Positions 1 through 5,457 of a stretch of DNA of 6,169 nucleotides are shown here, one piece after another. Both the position numbers and the translations under genes were made by a program. Position 1 is the stretch's first letter; each line of letters begins with the position of its first letter. The notes under the pieces were generated by a model that saw only the letters and a program-made list of their open reading frames with translations, was not told the origin of the DNA and ran no database searches. Source of the stretch: Spirochaetales bacterium (GTDB lineage: Bacteria; Spirochaetota; Spirochaetia; SZUA-6; DRHE01); the NCBI GenBank assembly GCA_011049745.1, contig DRHE01000106.1, positions 1-6,169 on the forward strand, given 5' to 3'.

Positions 1-1
1 C

Positions 2-49
2 AAATTGCCCTCAGATGCCTTAAAATCAGTTATTCAGGCTCTTTTGTAA
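2..49 (+). CDS. Possible C-terminal end of an upstream gene (partial, uncertain)
   Basis: Reading from base 2, the frame is open until TAA at 47-49 and gives 15 residues, KLPSDALKSVIQALL, which look like an amphipathic helical protein C-terminus. Another frame is open from base 1 to a TAA at 58-60, but its translation is less protein-like. A weak hairpin with a T run follows about 30 bases downstream, as expected after a plus-strand gene end. No function can be given from 15 residues, and chance openness over 48 bases is quite possible. The minus strand shows no convincing gene here. Confidence 0.25.
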   Translation, partial: KLPSDALKSVIQALL

Positions 50-80
50 CCTCATTCTAACACATATGCGGATTAAATAC

Positions 81-102
81 AAGGCTTATTGCTAAGTTTT
101 TT
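81..102 (+). terminator. Weak Rho-independent terminator candidate
   Basis: AAGGCTTA (81-88), loop TTGC (89-92) and TAAGTTTT (93-100) can form an 8-bp stem that includes two G-U pairs, and the T run continues to 102. The stem is AU-rich, so termination would be weak. Its position 32 bases after the candidate stop at 47-49 fits the end of an upstream plus-strand gene. It could also be an accidental AT-rich hairpin. Confidence 0.3.
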
Positions 103-156
103 ATTGCCAAAATCAAGGACAGAACTTCTGAGACAGCCTACTAGATATACAGTCCC

Positions 157-184
157 TTGACCAAAGAATAGCAATAGCTAACAT
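157..184 (+). promoter_or_regulatory. Candidate promoter for the deacetylase-tsaD operon
   Basis: TTGACC (157-162) matches a sigma70 -35 box at five of six bases. It is followed after 16 bases by TAACAT (179-184), which matches the -10 consensus at four of six. Transcription would then begin about seven bases after the -10 box, at or next to the ATG at 191, giving a leaderless transcript. That fits the absence of any Shine-Dalgarno sequence before this ATG. The -10 box is weak, so the call is tentative. Confidence 0.25.
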
Positions 185-190
185 TACCTA

Positions 191-1114
191 ATGCGGCATA
201 AGGGTAAAAGCAGCAAGGCGAGTGGAGCGAGCGGAGCGAGTGCAGCACGTACGGCGAGCAAAGCGAGAAAAGCGCGCTGTATGGTTCTTCTGCTTTTTCT
301 GATCATAGTAATGCTCATAATTATTCTTCTCCTCTTTCCCCGCGCAGAAAAAAAGCCGGAGCCTGTTGAGGAGAAGGAGCTTGCACCGGCTGCTGTTCCC
401 CCGGAAAAGGCTGTGGAATGGTCCTATATCTCCCTGGTAATCGATGATGCCGGCTATAACATGATCAATCTAATAGAACTTTTAAAATTGCCGGCTGCCT
501 TTACCGTATCTGTGCTCCCGGGACTCCCTATGAGCCGGGAGGCCGCCAGGGAGGTAACTAAGGCGGGTAAGGAGGTTATCCTGCACTGCCCCATGGAAGC
601 GCTGAGTGGTGAGGACCCTGGGCCCGGCGCTATTCTTTCAACTCACCATGCGGAGGAGATTGATACCATATTAAGCAGCAATTTTTCTTTTGTGCCCGGG
701 GCCGCCGGCACAAATAATCATATGGGTTCAAAAGTTACTCCGGATCAGAGAGTAATGGCTGAGGTTATGCTCTATTTGAAAAACCACAATAAATTTTTTC
801 TGGACAGCAAAACCACAGCCGATTCTGTTGCCCGGCAGGAGGCCCTTAAGCTGGGAGTGCCCTATTTAGCGAGAGATGTATTTCTTGACAATGATCCGCA
901 AAGGGAGGCAGTTAAGCAACAGTTCTTAAAGGGTATGGAAATAGCCGGCAGCCAGGGCTCAGCTGTCTTGATCGGTCATGCGCAGAACCCGGCTGTGGCA
1001 GAGGTCCTGGCGGAGCTCTATCCGCTTCTGGGAGAGAGAAGAATCAAGATGATAACTCTGAATAAATTACTATTTTTAAAAGGGATCATAGCAAATGATA
1101 ATTCTGGGGATTGA
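191..1114 (+). CDS. Divergent polysaccharide deacetylase family protein (YibQ/DUF610), membrane-anchored
   Basis: The 307-residue protein has a basic, low-complexity N-terminal tail (residues 1-30), one strongly hydrophobic segment (about 31-50), a Pro/Glu-rich spacer (about 51-75) and a NodB-like catalytic-fold domain (about 78-300). The anchor lacks a clear signal-peptidase site, so I expect an inner-membrane protein with a periplasmic domain. Family motifs seen are IDDAGYN (84-90), LHCPME (131-136), GTNNHMGS (173-180), FFLDSKTT (202-209), ARDVFLDND (227-235) and IGHA (261-264). These match the divergent polysaccharide deacetylase family, whose members are predicted to act on envelope glycans; the actual substrate is unknown. 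Neither the ATG at 191 nor the in-frame ATG at 281 (Met31) has a Shine-Dalgarno sequence. I prefer 191 because it supplies a basic cytoplasmic tail before the anchor, but 281 would still give a complete anchor and domain. The 3' end overlaps tsaD by 20 bases, implying a shared transcript. Confidence 0.93.
   Translation: MRHKGKSSKASGASGASAARTASKARKARCMVLLLFLIIVMLIIILLLFPRAEKKPEPVEEKELAPAAVPPEKAVEWSYISLVIDDAGYNMINLIELLKLPAAFTVSVLPGLPMSREAAREVTKAGKEVILHCPMEALSGEDPGPGAILSTHHAEEIDTILSSNFSFVPGAAGTNNHMGSKVTPDQRVMAEVMLYLKNHNKFFLDSKTTADSVARQEALKLGVPYLARDVFLDNDPQREAVKQQFLKGMEIAGSQGSAVLIGHAQNPAVAEVLAELYPLLGERRIKMITLNKLLFLKGIIANDNSGD
215..277 (+). repeat. 9-bp tandem minisatellite encoding an xA(S/R) tripeptide repeat
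   Basis: Seven consecutive 9-base units lie in register with the reading frame. Two are nearly perfect, GGAGCGAGC (224-232) and GGAGCGAGT (233-241), and the flanking units are degenerate around a GCGAG core. They encode KAS, GAS, GAS, AAR, TAS, KAR and KAR (residues 9-29 of the deacetylase), so each unit has Ala in the middle and Ser or Arg last. Because the period is a multiple of three, gain or loss of units would change tail length without a frameshift. The GC-rich composition contrasts with the AT-rich sequence on the left. If translation really starts at 281, the repeat would be untranslated leader. Confidence 0.75.
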
Positions 1115-2108
1115 GTCCTCCTGCGATGAGTGCGCCGCTGCCGTAGTTGAGAAGGGTAAAAAAATATTGAGTAATATAATCTACTCGCAAGTTAAGTACC
1201 ATCAACCCTTTTACGGCGTGGTTCCTGAGATTGCTTCACGCAAGCATCTGGAAACAATTGAACCGGTAGTGGCAGCCGCAATTTCTGAATCCGGTGTGGC
1301 CGTGGATGATCTTGATGGATTAGCCGTTACCTACCGCCCGGGACTTATCGGTTCACTCCTGGTCGGGCTTTCCTATGCCAAGGGTTTGGCCATGTCGCTT
1401 AAGAAACCCTTTATCGGCATTGATCATATCCTGGCTCATCTTTATGCGTGCCATCTCGAGTATGATCTCTCCTATCCCCACCTGGGACTTTTAGTTTCAG
1501 GAGGTCATACCCTGATTGCCCTGGTGCGCAGTTTTGAGAAATTTGAAGTTCTGGGTACTACTATTGATGATGCCTGCGGTGAAGCCTTTGACAAAGTGGC
1601 CAAATATTATGATCTTGGTTTTCCCGGCGGCGCAGCCATTGATCGTTTAGCAATTAAAGGGGATGCCCGGGCTTTCAATTTCCCGAAACCCTCATTACAC
1701 AAGGGCGATCATCTCTTTGATGTCTCTTATTCCGGCTTGAAAACAGCAGTTGTCAACCAGTTGGATCAATTCTGGAACAGGGATTATGAAAAAAGCAAGG
1801 AAAATATTGCAGCTTCTTTCCAGAGAATAGCAATCGATATGCTGGTGGATCGTGTGCTCAAGGCTTCGTCAGCCACCGGTTTAAAGATGGTCGTAGCCGG
1901 GGGTGGAGTTGCAGCTAACAGTTATTTACGGAAACGTCTTTCGGAGGAAGCGGATTTAGAGGTAATATTTCCCTCTATGAAACTATGTACGGATAATGCG
2001 GCCATGATTGCCGGATTGGGATACCATTTTCTAAGCCGGGGCAGAGAGTCAGATTTGAACCTGAACGCCCAGGCAAGGGTGCCCGGGTTCCGCCGGAGTT
2101 ATCCTTGA
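1095..2108 (+). CDS. tsaD: tRNA N6-adenosine threonylcarbamoyltransferase TsaD
   Basis: TsaD (formerly Gcp, or O-sialoglycoprotein endopeptidase) transfers the threonylcarbamoyl group from threonylcarbamoyl-AMP to A37 of ANN-decoding tRNAs, in the cytoplasm, together with TsaB and TsaE. This 337-residue protein has the normal bacterial length. Visible hallmarks are GIESSCDE (5-12), the metal-ligand histidines H111 and H115 in DHILAHLYA, LLVSGGHT (132-139), IDDACGEAFDKVAK (157-170), SYSGLKTAV (211-219), AGGGVAANS (268-276) and CTDNAAMIAG ending the ASKHA fold, with ligand D300. ATG at 1095 follows AAAAGGGA (1078-1085) at a 9-base spacing, so the start is well supported. It begins inside the last codons of the deacetylase gene, so translational coupling is likely. 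Minor oddities are DEC (11-13) where DET is usual and YRPGL (80-84) where a GPGL form is commoner. No tsaB, tsaC or tsaE is in view. Confidence 0.98.
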   Translation: MIILGIESSCDECAAAVVEKGKKILSNIIYSQVKYHQPFYGVVPEIASRKHLETIEPVVAAAISESGVAVDDLDGLAVTYRPGLIGSLLVGLSYAKGLAMSLKKPFIGIDHILAHLYACHLEYDLSYPHLGLLVSGGHTLIALVRSFEKFEVLGTTIDDACGEAFDKVAKYYDLGFPGGAAIDRLAIKGDARAFNFPKPSLHKGDHLFDVSYSGLKTAVVNQLDQFWNRDYEKSKENIAASFQRIAIDMLVDRVLKASSATGLKMVVAGGGVAANSYLRKRLSEEADLEVIFPSMKLCTDNAAMIAGLGYHFLSRGRESDLNLNAQARVPGFRRSYP

Positions 2109-2110
2109 AA

Positions 2111-2124
2111 TAAGTTCTTACTTA
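2111..2124. terminator. Weak AT-rich hairpin between convergent genes
   Basis: TAAGT (2111-2115), loop TCTT and ACTTA (2120-2124) form a perfect but short 5-bp stem in the 27-base gap between the stops of tsaD and the minus-strand ATPase gene. A 10-bp palindrome, CTTTTAAAAG (2133-2142), overlaps the ATPase stop. Neither has a GC-rich stem with a clean U run, so any terminator activity would be weak. The position between converging genes is the main argument. Confidence 0.2.
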
Positions 2125-2135
2125 AAAATTAGCTT

Positions 2136-3098
2136 TTAAAAGATCGTATTACTCAGCTCAGCCAGGTCATCATTGTCTATCGGTAATCGCGGTGTGGATA
2201 TCTGTAGTGTAGATATGAGTTTGCGGGCAATAAGATCGATGGATTGGGAAAACCGGGAGTCGGGCTCCAAAATAAAAAAAGGCAAGCGCTCGATAATGGA
2301 GCGGTAGATGCCCTCTTCCCTGGGAATAAAGCCGATATATTCCAATTCACAGCCCATATTCTTTCTGCTGATATTTCGCAGGTCCCTGCCGATTGCAAGA
2401 TCCTGATCGCTCTGTGCCATGTTTATCACTACTCCGGGGAAGAAAGCTGAAATTTGTTTTTTAGCCAGGGCTCCCGATTCCTGATTAAAGGAAGAGATGT
2501 TTGTGATTAGGTTAGCGAATGATAAATCTGAATTCTCAATACGGTTGCCAATAAAATTATGGATAATGCGTCGTTCCTCACTCCTGGCCGGGAAACTTCG
2601 ATGCAGCAGGCGGTAGAGCGTAGTTTTCAAAAAGCTGTACAGATTGAGTATCGCTGTAGTCTCCGGAATGGTAATCAGAATGCCGGAAAAAGATAACAGG
2701 AAGAAGTCAATTATGTTATAAGTGCTGCCTGCAGAGAGATCAAGTATTATATAGTCGGCCATTAATCTGCCTATGCCTCTGATTATCTTCTGTTTCATGA
2801 AGAACGGCAGGTTGGCGGTGCCGGGTAGTAATGAATCTCCGTGGATGAAATAGAGTCTTTCTATTTCAGTCTCTACCAGCAGCGCCTCCAGGCTCTCTTC
2901 TTTTTTATATATAAAGCTTCCCAGCCCTGAATATCTGTTCTTTATTCCCAGGCAGGTGTGCAAATTTGAGCCGCCCAGATCGAGATCGATCAAGATAACG
3001 GTTTTACCGCGGGCAGCAAGAGCCACCCCCAAATTGGCAACAAATATTGATTTTCCTACTCCGCCTTTGCCGCTGGCAACGGGCAATATTTTTGTCAT
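2136..3098 (-). CDS. Orphan MinD/ParA-family P-loop ATPase
   Basis: This 320-residue protein is a deviant Walker A (SIMIBI class) ATPase. It has ASGKGGVGKS (8-17, with signature Lys11 and Lys16), the switch I segment LIDLDLGGSN (36-45), the Walker B-like strand YIILDLSAGS (116-125, D120) and a C-terminal core with FIPREEGIYRSI (257-268). GILITIPETTAILNLYSFLK (139-158) is typical of the FlhG/FleN-like MinD/ParA branch. The N-terminal DQAxxLR-type activation motif of classical FlhG is absent, and no obvious MinD-type amphipathic C-terminal helix is visible; the tail (about 300-320) is acidic. ATP-dependent dimerisation and a spatial or regulatory role are family inference, and the partner and cargo are unknown. 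There is no flhF, minC, minE or parB in the window. ATG at 3096-3098 is the only plausible start because an in-frame stop lies 34-36 bases upstream; it lacks a Shine-Dalgarno sequence. It is transcribed alone, convergent with tsaD and divergent from the envelope operon. Confidence 0.92.
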   Translation of the reverse strand: MTKILPVASGKGGVGKSIFVANLGVALAARGKTVILIDLDLGGSNLHTCLGIKNRYSGLGSFIYKKEESLEALLVETEIERLYFIHGDSLLPGTANLPFFMKQKIIRGIGRLMADYIILDLSAGSTYNIIDFFLLSFSGILITIPETTAILNLYSFLKTTLYRLLHRSFPARSEERRIIHNFIGNRIENSDLSFANLITNISSFNQESGALAKKQISAFFPGVVINMAQSDQDLAIGRDLRNISRKNMGCELEYIGFIPREEGIYRSIIERLPFFILEPDSRFSQSIDLIARKLISTLQISTPRLPIDNDDLAELSNTIF

Positions 3099-3130
3099 GG
3101 GTATAAAGAATAGGTTATTGAGCTGATAAT

Positions 3131-3188
3131 TTCAAGATTCTAAACTATTTCTGCACTTCGATTTACCGGTTACCGGAAAAATCTTGAA
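3131..3188. repeat. 9-bp inverted repeat with 40-base spacing in divergent intergenic region
   Basis: TTCAAGATT (3131-3139) is the exact reverse complement of AATCTTGAA (3180-3188). The arms bracket the compact palindrome at 3166-3176. The right arm ends 13 bases before the TTGACA box at 3202. The arrangement could be a paired operator serving both divergent genes, or a cruciform or long-loop hairpin; chance occurrence in AT-rich DNA cannot be excluded. Confidence 0.45.
3162..3180. promoter_or_regulatory. Operator-like palindrome and tandem TTACCGG
   Basis: CCGGT, a central T and ACCGG (3166-3176) make a perfect 11-base palindrome. It extends to TTT (3162-3164) and AAA (3178-3180) on the outside with one mismatch. 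The same stretch can be read as two abutting copies of TTACCGG (3163-3169 and 3170-3176). It sits between divergent genes and just upstream of the -35 candidate at 3202, where an activator or repressor would bind. No specific regulator is recognised. Confidence 0.4.
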
Positions 3189-3201
3189 GAACTTTATCAA
3201 C

Positions 3202-3247
3202 TTGACACAAAAAGCCGATGGATTTATCGTATATATAATAATATAAT
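3202..3247 (+). promoter_or_regulatory. Promoter candidate for the envelope operon
   Basis: A perfect -35 box TTGACA (3202-3207) is followed after 17 bases by TATCGT (3225-3230, four of six matches to the -10 consensus). Two exact TATAAT sequences follow at 3234-3239 and 3242-3247, but at non-canonical distances of 26 and 34 bases from TTGACA. The strong AT tract and the -35 make a promoter likely. Which -10 is used is unresolved. The leader to the start at 3282 would be roughly 30-45 bases. Confidence 0.6.
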
Positions 3248-3269
3248 TGAAGTAAAGATGTACTAAAGT

Positions 3270-3277
3270 AAGGAAGG
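3270..3277 (+). promoter_or_regulatory. Ribosome binding site fixing a TTG start
   Basis: AAGGAAGG lies four bases before TTG at 3282. An in-frame TAA lies 18 bases upstream of that TTG, and no in-frame ATG occurs before Met55. This Shine-Dalgarno match, together with the signal peptide that begins there, supports the non-ATG start. Confidence 0.7.
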
Positions 3278-3281
3278 CGGA

Positions 3282-4580
3282 TTGTTTAAGCGCATATTCA
3301 GAGATATTATTATTATCTTTTTCCTGATTATCATCAGCGCGGCTTCCCTTTATTCTGAGGAGGAAGCAAAGCATAGGGTCTGTATTCTGCTGCAGGTGGG
3401 CCTCTCTGAGTCTAGAAAATGGGATCTCTTCCGGTACGTGATTACCGATGCTATGCGGGTGGAGCTCAATCTGGTTGATTTCAGTGTTATCCCGATTAGT
3501 GAATGGCGGGAAGTTAAAAAGAGAGAGCAGTTCAGTGATACGGATCTGCTGCGCGGAGCCAATGCTGTCAGCCTGGGGCGAATGGTCGGGGCTGACCTTG
3601 TAATCAGCGGTTTTGTCAGGGTTGATCAGGGCAGAATACTCTTCTCATTAAAGAGTTACGACACGGCAACGGGTAGGTTAACCGGAGCCGTAGTAAAAAG
3701 CGGCAGGGCCGGGCTCCATGTTTACACTCTGATAAGTGAAGCGGCTGCGGAGTTAATCCCTGTGCTCAAAGAGGAGATCAACCCTCTGCCGCAGGAAGTT
3801 ATTATTATGCAGGAAGAGAGGGTGGTAAAGGATATTATCTATGAGGAAGAGGTCTCGGAAATGGGCAGATTGATCCGGGTCACTCTTATTGCCCGGGCAG
3901 AGGATGAAGGAGCCGAGATCCTGCTGGCCGGAGACCGCTTAGCCGGCCGCATAACTAACGGCAAGCTCTCCTTTACTACTAAAGCCGATACTAAGCTGGT
4001 AATAGTGAACCGAAAAGAGGGATATCACCCCGACCGGCAGGTTTTCAAGCTGGGAGACAGGGATAAACGTATTAAGTTGAGACCTCTTATCCCCATTGCC
4101 AGTCGTGGTCTGGAGCTTGAATATACCTCCATGCAGATGCTGGGATTGGGCGCCGCCTACCGTTATTATATTAAACCGGATCAATTCTTAGTCAGGGCGG
4201 CCGACTACCTATATCTGCAGTATCCCTTCCTGAATCCCAATGCCAGGCCAGTAGTGCATAACGATTTTATGCTACAGGTCGGGCACTATGTTTTGTTTCC
4301 CCCCAGTTCCCGTTTCCGGGTTATGGTAAGCACCGGTTTGGGCGCTGTCATTACCCTCTTTACTGATTTCAGTTTGTACAGCAATATGGATAATCCCATT
4401 TTTACCGATTTTTACTGGAATATCTTAGGTTTCTGGCTGGAGGCGAATTTCAGCCACTGGTCATATTTCTACCGGGCAGACATGAGGTATGCCCTGGGCT
4501 GGGGCAATAACCTTATGGGCGCAGGTGGTTTCTCTGGGGGCGGCCCGGTTTTGACAATTGGAGCGGTTAAAAAATGGTAA
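3282..4580 (+). CDS. Exported TolB/FlgO-like protein with PEGA-like and C-terminal beta domain
   Basis: I do not recognise a named family. This 432-residue protein starts with TTG and has a basic N-terminus, a very hydrophobic stretch (about 9-22) and a likely signal-peptidase I site after Ser25 (SAASLYS, then EEE). Residues about 31-165 alternate strands and helices, with GADLVISGFV (103-112) followed by a strand-turn-strand around SYDTATGRL. This resembles the TolB/FlgO/LpoB-like periplasmic fold. Residues 170-192 are rich in Glu and Val, and about 196-265 look like a PEGA-type beta sandwich. Residues about 275-432 alternate aromatic and small residues, as in outer-membrane beta strands, and the protein ends in Trp, as beta-signal sequences often end in an aromatic residue. 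An outer-membrane location is therefore inferred. It is the first gene of a coupled operon, and its stop overlaps the next start in ATGGTAA. Its first about 260 residues parallel the third gene of the operon. Confidence 0.85.
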   Translation: MFKRIFRDIIIIFFLIIISAASLYSEEEAKHRVCILLQVGLSESRKWDLFRYVITDAMRVELNLVDFSVIPISEWREVKKREQFSDTDLLRGANAVSLGRMVGADLVISGFVRVDQGRILFSLKSYDTATGRLTGAVVKSGRAGLHVYTLISEAAAELIPVLKEEINPLPQEVIIMQEERVVKDIIYEEEVSEMGRLIRVTLIARAEDEGAEILLAGDRLAGRITNGKLSFTTKADTKLVIVNRKEGYHPDRQVFKLGDRDKRIKLRPLIPIASRGLELEYTSMQMLGLGAAYRYYIKPDQFLVRAADYLYLQYPFLNPNARPVVHNDFMLQVGHYVLFPPSSRFRVMVSTGLGAVITLFTDFSLYSNMDNPIFTDFYWNILGFWLEANFSHWSYFYRADMRYALGWGNNLMGAGGFSGGGPVLTIGAVKKW

Positions 4581-5455
4581 AGAAAATTTTGATTTTACTT
4601 GCCCTCAGCCTTGTTCTGGCCGGCTGTGCTCTCTTTTTCGGCTCTCCCTTTCCCGCTTACCTGCCCTTTGTGGAAAATATGGTGGACTTAAGCGATAAGG
4701 TGGGAGATGTTGATCCGGACGACCATGGAGTCTATAAGCTTCACCTGCTCAACAACTTCATCTTTCTAACCATCGAGGATCAGAGACTGATAATTCTTGA
4801 CATCAACCTGAAGGTGCTGAAGGAGTATAACGGCAATTACGGCAGGCTGGGAGTGTACAGCCCAGCTACTTCTGTGTACTTTATCGGCGATGAAGAGTAT
4901 GATACTGGTTTTGCTTACGTAGGCGCTAGTATTTATAATGCTGGTGGTGTTGGCTATTTCGATCCGGTTAATATTGGCGCTCCTAATAGTATTGAGGTAT
5001 TTCAGACCGACGCTTTCATGGGTACATTGGATAGAAGTGGTGATCCTCCCGGATTATTATCCGTACCGATCAACCCGGGAATGAACCTGGAGGCAATCGC
5101 TTATGACGATCTCGCTGCCATGGGTTATCTTTTCTTCTGGAATTTTGATAGCGAGGAAGCGCAGGTAATGAGTGTTACCGGCGTAATCTTGACCGGTGCA
5201 ATAGCACCGCTGCCGCCGCCAATCAATTTGGACGTATCAGATCATGACCCCGAGTTTCACTATACCCGTGACGGCTATGTAGTAACCACTGAGAGCAGGT
5301 CTCAGCTCTTTGATCTGTTTTCCGGCGAAGAGGAAAAAGCCATATATGGCGGCAGGGTGGAACAATTTGCCAGCGCCTATGATATTGACGGCAATACCTT
5401 CTATTATTTTAACGGTGATAACAAAACCCTGTATCGCTGCAATACCTGGTGGTAG
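4574..5455 (+). CDS. Lipoprotein of unknown function, possibly beta-propeller-like
   Basis: This 293-residue protein opens with KK, a hydrophobic core and the lipobox LVLAGC, so signal peptidase II should cleave before Cys18. The residue after the Cys is Ala, so nothing like the proteobacterial Asp+2 inner-membrane retention signal is present. The mature part is mostly short beta strands. YKLHLLNNFIFL followed by LIILDINLK (54-80), and AYDIDGNTFYYFNGDNKTL (268-286), resemble blade-like repeats of propeller folds, but I cannot name a family. A Pro-rich loop APLPPPINL lies at 211-219 and the chain ends NTWW. Two cysteines (18 and 289) are present. ATG overlaps the upstream stop by seven bases, with a weak GGAG (4560-4563) ten bases ahead, so expression probably depends on coupling to the upstream gene. 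The stop is two bases from the next ATG. Being sandwiched between two paralogous envelope proteins suggests a joint complex. Confidence 0.85.
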   Translation: MVKKILILLALSLVLAGCALFFGSPFPAYLPFVENMVDLSDKVGDVDPDDHGVYKLHLLNNFIFLTIEDQRLIILDINLKVLKEYNGNYGRLGVYSPATSVYFIGDEEYDTGFAYVGASIYNAGGVGYFDPVNIGAPNSIEVFQTDAFMGTLDRSGDPPGLLSVPINPGMNLEAIAYDDLAAMGYLFFWNFDSEEAQVMSVTGVILTGAIAPLPPPINLDVSDHDPEFHYTRDGYVVTTESRSQLFDLFSGEEEKAIYGGRVEQFASAYDIDGNTFYYFNGDNKTLYRCNTWW

Positions 5456-5457
5456 AG

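Noticed and set aside
81..190. Riboswitch or structured leader before the deacetylase
   Set aside because: Apart from one weak hairpin I see no conserved riboswitch core, and no Shine-Dalgarno sequence that such a switch could occlude.
2133..2142. CTTTTAAAAG palindrome as a strong bidirectional terminator
   Set aside because: It has no loop and only A/T pairs apart from one C-G, and it overlaps the ATPase stop codon; too weak to call as a terminator alone.
2177..2398. 73-residue minus-strand open frame inside the ATPase gene
   Set aside because: It is an alternative frame of the conserved C-terminal part of the ATPase, with a Ser/Pro/Cys-rich composition typical of a shadow frame.
2244..2450. 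68-residue plus-strand open frame opposite the ATPase gene
   Set aside because: It lies wholly antisense to a well-supported gene with conserved motifs and has no own ribosome binding site or protein-like features.
2136..3098. Calling the ATPase flhG or minD
   Set aside because: Neither the FlhG N-terminal motif nor the MinD membrane helix is visible, and the neighbourhood has no flagellar or division genes.
3132..3374. 80-residue minus-strand open frame crossing the divergent spacer
   Set aside because: It runs over the TTGACA promoter candidate and antisense to the signal peptide of the 3282 gene, and its translation is low-complexity from AT-rich DNA.
3939..4184. 81-residue minus-strand frame opposite the first envelope gene
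   Set aside because: Antisense to a coding region, with no recognisable motif or start signals.
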